Assembly (NCBI RefSeq): GCF_000024625.1
Contig: NC_013407.1
Span: forward strand, 1,240,001 to 1,304,000
Direction: 5' to 3'
Length of the DNA stretch: 64,000 nt
Source of the DNA: Methanocaldococcus vulcanius M7
GTDB taxonomy: Archaea > AGJL01 > Methanococci > Methanococcales > Methanocaldococcaceae
A program made the translations under genes and the position numbers. The notes under the pieces are model-generated. The model worked only from the letters and a program-made list of their open reading frames with translations. It ran no database searches and was not told where the DNA came from. This document shows, one piece after another, positions 19,407-28,298 of the stretch. The stretch's first letter is position 1. Each line of letters starts with the position of its first letter.

Positions 19407-21266
19407 TTATTTAAACCCATAATCATAAGGTAGATAGTTTCCAAACTCAATTTTTTTAACTAATTGCCAGTTATTTTCATCTAAAATGTGCATCTCTGAA
19501 AGTGAGAACGTGTATAGATAATTGTTTATAAACAAAGCCCGTAAAACGTTTGTTTTATGCTCATCGTCCTTAACCATCTCTATCTTATTGTCCTCAATTT
19601 TAAATACATAAGCATGATTATAAGCAGGTAGAAAGAAGATTTTATACTTTTCATCCCATAAGAATGCGTGATAGTCCCTCAACGCTGGACTCCACCACAC
19701 ATTTAATTTATATTTATCAACTTCTTTCGGATTATTCAAATCAGAAATATTAAATAGTGAGATTTTTAATTTTCCATCGTTATCTTTACCAATGCCAATA
19801 AATAAATTATTACCGATTGGATGTAAGTAAGTTGAATATCCTGGGATTTTTAACTCTCCCAAAACCTTTGGATTCTTTGGATCTTTCAAATCAATAACTA
19901 ATAACGGATCTGTCTCTTTATAGGTTATTATATATGCCTTATCTCCTAAGAATCTCACTGCATAAATTCTTTCTCCTTTTTCTAATCCCGTTAATTTTCC
20001 GATAACATTTAAGTTCTTATCTAAGATGTAGATGTTATTTGTCATCCTATCTCTATTTCCTATTGTAGTTGCCACTCTTAAATAGCCCTTATACTCGTCC
20101 ATAGCAAAGTTATTTAGTAAACGTCCACTAACTTCTCCACTTTTAACGTTAAAGGTTTTTAAATCAATTTTAGCAATTCCAGTACATTCTAATTCTTCCC
20201 AATGTTTTTCCAAATAATTTTCAAAATCATTCTCCAATGTCTTCACAATATTATGCTTTTTTTCGGAGGGAAGGGTATTTAAATATCTCTCAATAGTTTC
20301 GGTTATCTCAACGAACTTGGCATCGTCTCCAAAATTCTTATCATTAACAACAGTCCTTATTTTCTCCGCCACTTCTTTTGGGAAATATTTGTCTGCACTT
20401 TCATTTAAAAATTTTAGCATTAATTTTTTCTCATTAATTTTTAGATTATAAGCAAAATATATGTTATTCTTTGACATATATAAAGTTGTTTTATAATTTC
20501 CGACAATTGCAATTGAATTTTCAATTTTTCCAGTTTTTATATTTATTTTACTAATGATATAAGTTGTATCAAAATCCCTACTATATATTGGAGAAATTAT
20601 AGGGATGTAATATTTATTATAGTTAATCTTATAACCATTCCACACAATTGGACAGTAAATATAGTTTTTTCTAACTATCAAATATAGTGATCCATTATAC
20701 AGCCGTGAATCAACATAACTTCCATTTAGGTTTATTTGCCAAGTTATTTTTGGTTTTTTTGGATTTGAGATGTTGTAGGAGGTTATTTCATCCCAACTTA
20801 TAACTATTAGAGTGTTGTTTATTAGGTAGAGATAACCGCTTTGAGATAAGTTTTTTAATATCGTGGAATTTTTCGGAGGTAGGGGCTTTATTAAATAAAT
20901 TTTATTTTGAGAAAAAGCGATTATCTTCCCATTTGTTTTTAATATATCTGCCTCATCAATCCCTTTAACTTGAACGTTGGTTTTTGAAAATCTTTCCTGA
21001 TTAATGGTCATACCTACATTAGTGGATTTAACTATTGTTATTGTTGATGATAATCCATACAAATAACTCTGTGTAAAGAAAATGGGATTATTTAAAGGAT
21101 TTTCAATAGTATTTTTGAAATTTTCAAACGTTGATTTAGAATTGACAGGAATTAATTTAAAACCCTCCTCGTGTATTTTTGTTGTTTTTTCATTCTCAAC
21201 ACATCCAGAAAATAACGATACTACCATTAATAATGATAAAAATATTGCAACTGCCTTAATTTTCAT
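19407..21266 (-). CDS. Secreted beta-propeller lipoprotein (PF09826-like)
   Basis: A 619-residue exported protein. Residues 1-22 form a lipoprotein-type signal peptide: lysines, a hydrophobic stretch and the lipobox LFSGC with Cys22. The body shows repeated blade-like motifs such as GYLYLINNTLIVIS, YKGYLRVATTIGN and GDKAYIITYKETDPLLVIDL, typical of the archaeal/bacterial beta-propeller family PF09826. It also has the family block TNVQVKGIDEADILKTNGK after the N-terminal linker. It should be anchored outside the membrane; the ligand is unknown. The next gene on the same strand is the frameshifted HTH membrane regulator. The ATG at 21266 follows AGGTGAT. Confidence 0.85.
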   Translation of the reverse strand: MKIKAVAIFLSLLMVVSLFSGCVENEKTTKIHEEGFKLIPVNSKSTFENFKNTIENPLNNPIFFTQSYLYGLSSTITIVKSTNVGMTINQERFSKTNVQVKGIDEADILKTNGKIIAFSQNKIYLIKPLPPKNSTILKNLSQSGYLYLINNTLIVISWDEITSYNISNPKKPKITWQINLNGSYVDSRLYNGSLYLIVRKNYIYCPIVWNGYKINYNKYYIPIISPIYSRDFDTTYIISKINIKTGKIENSIAIVGNYKTTLYMSKNNIYFAYNLKINEKKLMLKFLNESADKYFPKEVAEKIRTVVNDKNFGDDAKFVEITETIERYLNTLPSEKKHNIVKTLENDFENYLEKHWEELECTGIAKIDLKTFNVKSGEVSGRLLNNFAMDEYKGYLRVATTIGNRDRMTNNIYILDKNLNVIGKLTGLEKGERIYAVRFLGDKAYIITYKETDPLLVIDLKDPKNPKVLGELKIPGYSTYLHPIGNNLFIGIGKDNDGKLKISLFNISDLNNPKEVDKYKLNVWWSPALRDYHAFLWDEKYKIFFLPAYNHAYVFKIEDNKIEMVKDDEHKTNVLRALFINNYLYTFSLSEMHILDENNWQLVKKIEFGNYLPYDYGFK

Positions 21267-21348
21267 TTTATCACCTAAGAATATTTAAAAAGCTAATTTA
21301 TTTATATATCTAAAAAAGATACTATATAATGATTTCTAAATCGTTCGA

Positions 21349-21817
21349 TTACCTCCGAATAATTTTATAAACTAAATAAACTATAAAGATTATTAAAAAA
21401 GTAGAGATAATTAAAAAAATTAAAAATAGCGGCTCTTTCTGAAAAGTTGTTGAACCTTTGTAAGTTGTATAAATACCCCTCTCAACAACTGTTTTTGATA
21501 AAACAACTTCTCTTGCTTGATATTTTATTTGTTTGAATATATAGTAGATCCACAAACCAATTAGTGCAAAAACACTGCCCATTATTAAAATCAACGTCTC
21601 TAAGTTCTCTAAAACCTTCTTTCCTTTGTTTGTTATTTTATAATAAACCCACTTGCTATGTCTTTCTTTATCAACCAAACCCATTTTATATAAAGCGTTT
21701 AAATGCTCACTTATCGTTGATTTTTGATTTTCCTAAAATTTTTGATAATTCGGAGGTAGTATAATTCCTTTCATTCAATTTTTTTAAAATTTCAATCTTT
21801 GTCTTTGAGAACATCAT
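21349..21817 (-). pseudogene. ArsR-like HTH regulator with two membrane segments, frameshifted
   Basis: Two overlapping frames together encode one protein. The first starts at ATG 21817 (or 21814), overlapping the dut stop codon (ATGA), and reads [20 protein letters not shown] then a helix of a winged HTH. After a run of five A (minus strand; + 21721-21725) it reaches TGA at 21709-21707. Removing one A restores [19 protein letters not shown], a canonical ArsR recognition helix, joined to the long second frame with wing [15 protein letters not shown] and two hydrophobic segments ([15 protein letters not shown] and the C-terminal [20 protein letters not shown]). Either the gene is broken, the run slips during expression, or there is a sequencing error. 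Confidence 0.8.
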
Positions 21818-22284
21818 TTCCCCTTGTAGATTCCATCATAACATCCTCTCACATCCTTACATTCAACAAAAACTATCTGAGCTATTCTCGCGTATTTGTA
21901 AATAGTTATTGGATTAAATACGTGCATCAAATACTCTGGCCTTCCCTCATAACCGGGATCGTGAACTGCTGAATAGAGCGTAGAGCCCATTCTTAATAAA
22001 GAACTTCTTGGATATGCAAAAGCGGCTGTGTTTTTTGGCACTTTTATATAATCAGCCACCTTCACAACATAAACTCCGTTATCTAATGTTATACATTCAT
22101 CTTTCTCAGAGTTAAATATTTCAATATATTTCGGCAGTTCTCTCTTCTCATTTGAAAAATCAATGATTCCCTTTCCCTCCAATTTAAATATTTTCCAAAC
22201 CCTTAAATCTACTCCACATTGTTGAATTTGCTCGTCTTTTAGATCGTTAAAAAAATTTTTCGATGTTTCAGCACCTATAATCAT
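21814..22284 (-). CDS. dut: dUTP diphosphatase, DCD/DUT family
   Basis: A 156-residue member of the dCTP deaminase/dUTPase trimeric family. It resembles the short methanococcal enzyme reported to hydrolyse dUTP to dUMP and pyrophosphate, keeping uracil out of DNA. Conserved blocks are [11 protein letters not shown] (motif 1), [11 protein letters not shown] (motif 2 with Arg-Ser-Ser), and the uracil-pocket/glycine-rich block [18 protein letters not shown]. It is shorter than bifunctional deaminase-dUTPases. The ATG at 22284 follows AGGTGATTAG. Its stop codon overlaps the start of the HTH regulator gene by ATGA, so the two are translationally coupled; why a dUTPase would be coupled to a membrane regulator is unclear. 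Confidence 0.9.
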   Translation of the reverse strand: MIIGAETSKNFFNDLKDEQIQQCGVDLRVWKIFKLEGKGIIDFSNEKRELPKYIEIFNSEKDECITLDNGVYVVKVADYIKVPKNTAAFAYPRSSLLRMGSTLYSAVHDPGYEGRPEYLMHVFNPITIYKYARIAQIVFVECKDVRGCYDGIYKGK

Positions 22285-22482
22285 CTAATCACCTCAAAAA
22301 TTATTTAAAAAATTATTTAATTAATTATCAACTTATCTTTTCATTCGTTCATTTCATCTAATAATCTAATCATTTAATATTATTCAATATTTAAGATTTT
22401 ATTCAAATCATCTAATTTTCAACTGTAAAAATTTATAGATAAATTGCGACATGTAAAATCCATGCAAAAACGCTTAAAATAA

Positions 22483-22557
22483 CGCCCCGAGGGGGATTTG
22501 AACCCCCGATCTCGGCATCCGCAGTGCCGTGTGTTATCCGGGCTACACCATCGGGGC
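22483..22557 (-). tRNA. tRNA-Arg, anticodon GCG
   Basis: A complete cloverleaf on the minus strand. The acceptor stem is GCCCCGA pairing with TCGGGGC (7 perfect pairs), with a G discriminator encoded at 22483 and no encoded CCA. The anticodon arm is CGGCA-CTGCGGA-TGCCG, with a 7-base loop whose positions 34-36 read GCG, so it decodes CGC/CGU arginine codons. The T arm is GGGGG-TTCAAAT-CCCCC. GC content is far above the flanks, as expected for tRNA in a hyperthermophile. It lies between dut and mfnB; the 198-base spacer on the dut side is AT-rich with nothing else visible. Confidence 0.97.
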
Positions 22558-22692
22558 ATTCTTATAAAAAATAAATTTATAAATCAAAAAATCAATACCA
22601 ACCGTCAAAGTGAAAAACATAAATATTTAACAGCCAACTTAAAAACTCTAAAAAGATTATCCAATTAATTATTTTAATCTTATTCAAGTCCT

Positions 22693-23397
22693 TTATACGA
22701 GTTCTTTCAGTTCTTTAACTAAATTTCTATCGATTCTTCCTTTATTCCTATCTCCACCTTTACAAACAGCTCCTCTGACTCCAACTATATCAGTTCCGAT
22801 CTCCTTTAATATTGGAATATGCTCTTTTTTTATTGAGCCAGCTAAGGCGCATTTTAACCCATAACTATGGGTCTCCTCAACAAACTCTTCTAAGATCTCT
22901 TTACTTTGGAAATCAAACAGTGTTTTTCCGTCTTTTATTGCAGTGTCCAACATTGCCACATCACAATCCGCATCTCTTGCAATTTTTGGGATAATAAGAG
23001 GATCTACTGCTCCAACTCTATGTGCATCGGCATATCCTGCTGCTACAACTATCTTATTTTCATCAACATCTTTAACTGCTCTAACAACATTTTTCATTAA
23101 CTCCACTGCTTCGTAGTAATTTTTAACCCCATACAATCCAACTTTTATATAATCAGCTCCACTCATAGCCGCTCCAACAGAGGCAAGAGAAACAGTTCCA
23201 GGTTTATAAGGAACGTCTCCAACTGTTGCACTAACCAATAATTCTTTTGGTGTGATCTCTCTAATTGCCTTTATCATCCATGGAAAATTAGCCCCTAAAG
23301 ATCCCTCTTTAGGATTTTTAACATCTATAATATCAGCTCCTCCAGCTATTGCCTCTCTTGCTTCATCTACATCGATAGGGCTTACTAATAGGATCAT
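22693..23397 (-). CDS. mfnB: (5-formylfuran-3-yl)methyl phosphate synthase, methanofuran pathway
   Basis: A 234-residue TIM-barrel enzyme (formerly DUF556) that condenses two glyceraldehyde 3-phosphate molecules to the furan precursor of methanofuran. The N-terminal block [18 protein letters not shown] includes Lys27, the reported Schiff-base lysine. [11 protein letters not shown] and [12 protein letters not shown] follow as further barrel strands, and the C-terminus has [15 protein letters not shown], a phosphate-binding stretch. The ATG at 23397 follows AGGTGTAA. It is divergent from glmM across 167 bases. Confidence 0.94.
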   Translation of the reverse strand: MILLVSPIDVDEAREAIAGGADIIDVKNPKEGSLGANFPWMIKAIREITPKELLVSATVGDVPYKPGTVSLASVGAAMSGADYIKVGLYGVKNYYEAVELMKNVVRAVKDVDENKIVVAAGYADAHRVGAVDPLIIPKIARDADCDVAMLDTAIKDGKTLFDFQSKEILEEFVEETHSYGLKCALAGSIKKEHIPILKEIGTDIVGVRGAVCKGGDRNKGRIDRNLVKELKELV

Positions 23398-23564
23398 GGA
23401 TTACACCTACAAAGATCGATTTTAATGAAATTAACATCACAATGCATATAAAAAGTTAATGTTAATCTATACATGATACCTCTTTAAATTTATCAATAAT
23501 CACATTTCACAACATCAGAGATATATTAAAGATTATGAAGATAAAGAGGACTTGGTGAAAGGTT

Positions 23565-24914
23565 ATGAAGCGACTGTTTGGAACCTCAGGAATAAGGATG
23601 AAAAACCTATCTCCCAAAATTGCATATAAAGTCGGACTTGCAATATCAAAAAAATATAAAAGTGCAGTTGTTGGCAGAGACACCCGAACAACAGGAAAAT
23701 TAATCGAAACTGCATTAATAGCAGGTATTTTAAATGGAGGGGGAGAGATAACTACAATAAACATAGTCCCAACACCTGTTTTAGGTTTTAATGCAAGAAA
23801 TTACGATGTTGGAGTTATGATCACCGCCTCACATAACCCTCCCGACTACAACGGAATAAAGCTATTTAATAAAAATGGACTGGCATTCAACAGGAAAGAA
23901 GAAGAAGAAATTGAAGAAATTATATTCAAGAACAAATTTACAGAAGTTGAGTGGCATAATGTAGGAGAGATCTGGGAAGATAGTAGGGCAGTGAAAAACT
24001 ATATGGATCATATCTTAAAAAACGTAGAGATAACTGATAAATTTAATGTAGTTGTGGATTGTGCAAATGCCTCTGCCTGTTTAGTTTCACCGTATCTTTT
24101 TACAGACCTTGGATGTCATGTAATTTCAATTAACAGCCATATGGATGGGAGATTCATTGGAAGATTACCCGAGCCAAACGAAAAAAATTTAAAAAAGACC
24201 ATGGAAATGATTAAAGGATTAAATACGTGTGGAGATAATTACATAGGCATTGCTCATGACGGAGATGCAGATAGAATGGTTGCAATAGATGAAAAAGGGA
24301 GATTAGCAGATTTTGATAAATTACTGGCAGTATTTTCAAAATATATTGTCGAAAAAACAGGATGTAAAAAGATCGTAACTACTGTCGACGCATCAATGGT
24401 AATCGATGAATATTTAAAAGAGTTAGATGTAGAGGTTATAAGAACAAAAGTCGGAGATGTTGCGGTTGCTGAGGGGATGATCAAAAATTCTGCGATTTTC
24501 GGAGGAGAACCGAGTGGGACTTGGATACATGCAGATGTTCACTTAACCCCTGATGGTATATTAAGTGGTTTAAGAGTTTTAGAGATGTTAGAGTTTTATG
24601 GGAAAAGATTATGTGATATATTAGATGAGATACCGTCATATATTAATTTAAGAGAGAAAATCCCATGTATTGATGAGCATAAGGATAAAGTTATGAAGTA
24701 TATTATTGAAAATGGAGAAAAAGTGTTTAAAACTCCCCCAGAAACAGTCGATGGAGCAAGATTTAATTTAGAGGAAGGATGGATTTTGATAAGACCCTCC
24801 GGAACTGAACCATACATAAGAATTAGAGTTGAAGCGAAAAATAATTATCAGGCAAAAGCTATACTTGAAAATGGAATTAAATTAGTAAAAGAGGCATTAA
24901 ATTATGTAAACTAA
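23565..24914 (+). CDS. glmM: Phosphoglucosamine mutase
   Basis: A 449-residue alpha-D-phosphohexomutase that converts glucosamine 6-phosphate to glucosamine 1-phosphate for UDP-GlcNAc. The catalytic phosphoserine loop is MITASHNPPDYNG with Ser89. The metal loop is HDGDADRM (about residue 231), the sugar-binding loop is FGGEPSGTWI, and the phosphate-binding loop is RPSGTEPYIRIRVE at the C-terminus. The ATG at 23565 follows GGTGA. It is followed in the same direction by glmU, the next enzyme of the pathway, but a GC-rich relic of about 240 bases now separates them. Confidence 0.93.
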   Translation: MKRLFGTSGIRMKNLSPKIAYKVGLAISKKYKSAVVGRDTRTTGKLIETALIAGILNGGGEITTINIVPTPVLGFNARNYDVGVMITASHNPPDYNGIKLFNKNGLAFNRKEEEEIEEIIFKNKFTEVEWHNVGEIWEDSRAVKNYMDHILKNVEITDKFNVVVDCANASACLVSPYLFTDLGCHVISINSHMDGRFIGRLPEPNEKNLKKTMEMIKGLNTCGDNYIGIAHDGDADRMVAIDEKGRLADFDKLLAVFSKYIVEKTGCKKIVTTVDASMVIDEYLKELDVEVIRTKVGDVAVAEGMIKNSAIFGGEPSGTWIHADVHLTPDGILSGLRVLEMLEFYGKRLCDILDEIPSYINLREKIPCIDEHKDKVMKYIIENGEKVFKTPPETVDGARFNLEEGWILIRPSGTEPYIRIRVEAKNNYQAKAILENGIKLVKEALNYVN

Positions 24915-25000
24915 ACAAAATAATGTTAAAAGGTATAAAAACATACAAAGTTGATAAGTCATATCTTTTATTTGACCATTTGTTTTTTATTGTTTTCAGA

Positions 25001-25240
25001 GCTGACCTCCTCTCCGCCCTAAAGGGTGGAGGTTCCCACTGGGAACACCCTCTCATCCTCGTCGCCGAGGAGTCATTGGGCGGGGTCAGACCGCCTCGAT
25101 AAATAATAAGGCAATTTGAATATATAAACCTTATCTCCGCCCGCCTCCCCTATCTTCGAGCGTAGCGAGGAGAGTAATGAAAACCGTTAGGTTTTCATCT
25201 GAATTCCTCTCCACTCTAAAGAGCGGAACTTCCTTAGCGA
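25001..25240. repeat. GC-rich hairpin-rich IS-like relic between glmM and glmU
   Basis: A roughly 240-base block of much higher GC than its flanks fills most of the 343-base glmM-glmU gap. Two related 28-mers lie at 25009-25036 and 25206-25233, agreeing at 22 of 28 positions. Both read CCTCTCC...CTAAAG...GG..TTCC and fold as hairpins of the type I associate with ends of IS200/IS605-type elements. Between them are hairpins GTTCCC/GGGAAC, CCTCG/CGAGG, GGCGG/CCGCC and a perfect 9-base-pair stem ATGAAAACC/GGTTTTCAT (25177-25198). CGAGCGTAGCGAGGAG (25157-25172) recurs inverted at 43167-43182. No transposase remains. Confidence 0.6.
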
Positions 25241-25257
25241 CAACAAATGGTGAAATT

Positions 25258-26493
25258 ATGGATGCATTGATACTATGTGCCGGAAAGGGAGAGAGATTAA
25301 AACCTTTAACCGAAAATAGGCCAAAACCAATGATTCCCATAGCTGGAAAGCCAATCTTACAGCATATTATTGATAAAATTGAGGATTTAGTAGATAATAT
25401 CTATCTAATCGTTAAACATAAAAAAGAAAATATAATTGAACACTTTAAAGATCATCCAAAAGTCAAATTTTTAGAGCAGGGAAAGATAGATGGAACTGGA
25501 GAGGCAGTTTTAACGGCTAAAAACCATATTGGAGATGAGTTTTTAGTCATAAATGGAGATATTGTATTTGAAGACACCTTAGAGCAATTTTTAAAATATA
25601 AATATGCTATCGCTGTTAAAGAGGTAAGCGATCCAAAAAATTTCGGTGTTGTTGTATTGGATGATAAAAACAATGTAATAGAAATCCAAGAAAAACCAGA
25701 AAATCCCAAATCAAACTTAATAAATGCTGGAATTTATAAATTTGATAGAAAGATTTTTGAACTCATTGAAAAAACAGAAATTTCTAAACGCGGGGAGAGA
25801 GAACTAACCGATGCAATAAAACTTCTAATTAAAGAGGAAAACGTTAAGGGAATTAAATTAAATGGTTATTGGAATGATGTTGGTAGACCATGGGACGTTT
25901 TAGAGGCAAATAAATATTTTTTAGATAAAATAAAAACATATATTAGCGGAAAAGTTGAAGAGAATGTAATTATAAAAGGAAATGTAATAATAGAAAAGGG
26001 AGCAGTCATTAAAGCAAATTCTGTTATTGAAGGTCCCGCAATTATTAAAAAAGGATCTATTGTTGGGCCGTTAGCTTATATAAGACCTTATACTGTTTTA
26101 ATGGAAAATACTTTTGTTGGTAATTCTTCGGAAATAAAATCCAGCATAATAATGAAAAATACTAAAATACCTCATCTTTCTTACGTTGGAGACAGCATAA
26201 TAGGAGAAAACTGCAATTTTGGATGCAATACAATAACTGCCAATTTAAGATTCGATGATAAACCAGTAAAGGTTAATATAAAGGGCAAAAGAGTTGAAAG
26301 CGTTAGAAAACTCGGAGTTATAATGGGAGATAATGTTAAGACAGGCATTCAGGTCTCTTTTATGCCAGGGGTTAAAGTTGGAAGCAACTGCTGGATAGGA
26401 GCAAGTTGTTTAATAGATAGAGATATAGAAAGTGATGTATTTGTATATAAAAAAGATGAATTAACATTTAAAAAACTGAAAAATAAAAATTAA
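25258..26493 (+). CDS. glmU: Bifunctional sugar-1-phosphate nucleotidylyltransferase/acetyltransferase
   Basis: A 411-residue protein that acetylates glucosamine 1-phosphate and joins it to UTP, giving UDP-GlcNAc. The N-terminal nucleotidyltransferase domain has LCAGKGERLKPLTENRPKPM (residues 5-24 region) and NGDIVFED. The C-terminal left-handed beta helix (from about residue 250) shows hexapeptide repeats such as GNVIIEKGAVIKANSVIEG and ends in KTGIQVSFMPGVKVG. An upstream in-frame ATG at 25177 lies within the GC-rich relic and is not credible; GGTGA at 25249-25253 selects the ATG at 25258, which starts MDALILCAGKG. Confidence 0.93.
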   Translation: MDALILCAGKGERLKPLTENRPKPMIPIAGKPILQHIIDKIEDLVDNIYLIVKHKKENIIEHFKDHPKVKFLEQGKIDGTGEAVLTAKNHIGDEFLVINGDIVFEDTLEQFLKYKYAIAVKEVSDPKNFGVVVLDDKNNVIEIQEKPENPKSNLINAGIYKFDRKIFELIEKTEISKRGERELTDAIKLLIKEENVKGIKLNGYWNDVGRPWDVLEANKYFLDKIKTYISGKVEENVIIKGNVIIEKGAVIKANSVIEGPAIIKKGSIVGPLAYIRPYTVLMENTFVGNSSEIKSSIIMKNTKIPHLSYVGDSIIGENCNFGCNTITANLRFDDKPVKVNIKGKRVESVRKLGVIMGDNVKTGIQVSFMPGVKVGSNCWIGASCLIDRDIESDVFVYKKDELTFKKLKNKN

Positions 26494-26634
26494 AAAATTA
26501 AACTTTAAGAAACTTCCAAAAATATAATAAACAATTAATAAAAATTGATAAAATATGGGAAAAATATATGAAAGTAATAGTAAATAATTAAAAAATAATA
26601 TCCTAACAATATTAGCGTAAAACAAGATGAGACC

Positions 26635-27360
26635 ATGACCTCCCAAAAAAAATACATTGTAAGTTTAGGTGTGGATATATCAAACAACGATGTCAGAACC
26701 AATCCCAAAATAAACAAAGTAGTTGATTCAGAAGTTAAAAAGCGTTTATCAAAGTTGGGTATAAAATCCTGCATATCTAATATAACAGGAGATGATATAG
26801 TTATAACATCCTTTGTTCCAGAAAATCTAATTGAAAAGAACAATAAAATAATATTCGACATTTTAAAAGAGCATGCAGAAGGATTTAGCGATTTGAATGG
26901 AATTTCAGACACAGAAGAAGAGGCAGGGGAGGGTATATCCTATGCAATAGCAGAAGCAACCTCTGAGTATGGTGATGCGTTAATAGTGGCATTTGATACT
27001 TATGGAGGAGAATCCTTTGTTGATGAAATTGCACTATTCGTTAAAGAAATTGGGGAAAAGTTTGGATATGATGTTGGATGCTCTGTTTCAAACACTGCTC
27101 GAAAGATCCCTGGAGTTGGATATACAGGAGCTGAGAGTGATGATCCTGTTGTAATTATCACCACAAAAAACTTAGAAGATATTTCAAAGATTGCCTGTTT
27201 AATATATGGCGGACTATTAAACTACGATCGGCTGTATTTTGTTAAAAGAGGAGAAGGAGCGGATATTCTACCCCCGGGGGTTGTGTATACAATCTCTGCC
27301 TTCTTAAATGGGAATGTTATAGATCTCTATGAGGGGATTAAAAAAAGAGTAAAATTTTAG
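26635..27360 (+). CDS. Conserved hypothetical protein, 241 residues
   Basis: I do not recognise this family. The protein is soluble, acidic and well composed, with no signal peptide, membrane segment or metal-binding cysteine cluster. Notable stretches are SLGVDISNNDVRTNPKIN near the start, a central GISDTEEEAGEGISYAIAEA, DALIVAFDTYGGESFVDEI, and SNTARKIPGVGYTGAESDDP with several glycine/aspartate turns that look like a ligand-binding site. GGLLNYDRLYFVKRGEGADI and LPPGVVYTISAFLNG follow near the C-terminus. Codon use matches neighbouring genes. The ribosome binding site at the ATG is weak (GATGAGA). It lies between glmU and the broken marC. Confidence 0.7.
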   Translation: MTSQKKYIVSLGVDISNNDVRTNPKINKVVDSEVKKRLSKLGIKSCISNITGDDIVITSFVPENLIEKNNKIIFDILKEHAEGFSDLNGISDTEEEAGEGISYAIAEATSEYGDALIVAFDTYGGESFVDEIALFVKEIGEKFGYDVGCSVSNTARKIPGVGYTGAESDDPVVIITTKNLEDISKIACLIYGGLLNYDRLYFVKRGEGADILPPGVVYTISAFLNGNVIDLYEGIKKRVKF

Positions 27361-27509
27361 GTCAACAAACTCTAATTTCTACAATAAAGGTAAAAATCCT
27401 AAATAAAACATAAATAATTTCAATAATAATTCAATAATAAAAACTATAAAAATTAAAATAATTAAAATAAACGAAAAAAGAAAATTAATAAAATAAAAAC
27501 AGGGGTAAT

Positions 27510-28128
27510 ATGGATTTACAATATTTCATATTAGCATTTTCCTCAATATTTTCAATTCTAAACCCATTTGGAGCTGTTCCAGTATTTATAACGTTAACAG
27601 AGTCATACCCAAAGAAAGAGAGAAATCTCGTTGCTAAAAAAACGGTAATATATGCTCTTGCAATACTTTTATCCTTTGCCCTATTTGGAAGTTTAATACT
27701 CAAATTTTTTGGAATCTCATTAGATGCTTTTAAAATTGCTGGGGGGGATTTTACTGCTATTAATCTCCTTAGACATGGTTAGGGGACATCAAGAAGCAAA
27801 ACTTCATAGAAAAGAGATAGAAGCTGCTTATGAAATCGACGAGATCGCGTTAATGCCTCTTGCAACCCCGCTATTGGCTGGTCCGGGCTCTATAACTGCG
27901 TGTATGGTTGCAATGGCAGAAGCTCCAGATATTGGAGATAAATTTTTAGTTATAGTTGCGATATTAATATCTCTTGGAATAACTTATCTAACCTTGTTGT
28001 TTGCTGAAAAACTGCTTGATAAAATTGGAAAATTAGGAATTAGGATATTAACGAGAATGATGGGGTTGATCTTAACTGCAATTGCAGTGCAAATGATCGT
28101 TAGTGGAATTAGAGGGGCTTTATTATAA
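27510..28128 (+). pseudogene. MarC-family membrane protein, frameshifted at a G run
   Basis: Two overlapping frames make up one MarC/UPF0056 integral membrane protein. The first (27510-27782) carries LNPFGAVPVFITLTE, the family signature, and two hydrophobic helices; the second resumes at KIAGGILLLLISLDMVRGHQ and carries PLATPLLAGPGSITACMVAM plus further helices to the stop. The break is at seven consecutive G (27741-27747); with six G the reading frame is continuous and the product would be about 205 residues, the family's normal size. The function of MarC proteins is unclear. The ATG follows GGGGTAAT. The break could be a real mutation or a sequencing error in the homopolymer. Confidence 0.85.
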
Positions 28129-28298
28129 AAATCTTTTTTTATTTAAATTTGACTATAAATATTAAAACAAAAAACAAAAAATCTATAAGAGCCATTCAAA
28201 TCTTTATTATTAATAACTATTATTAAACTAACTATAACAGTCATTAACTTTATCTAAATTAGAGTTTGAGTATTAGCAGAGTATAAGAGGTGATTTTT

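Noticed and set aside
22558-22692. A TATA box for the tRNA-Arg gene at about 22571-22584
   Set aside because: An AT-rich box is present but lies too close to the mature tRNA 5' end for a standard archaeal promoter, so I did not list it.
25177-25257. A 27-codon N-terminal extension of glmU from the ATG at 25177
   Set aside because: It lies inside the hairpin relic, has no ribosome binding site, and the ATG at 25258 is preceded by GGTGA and gives the normal family start.
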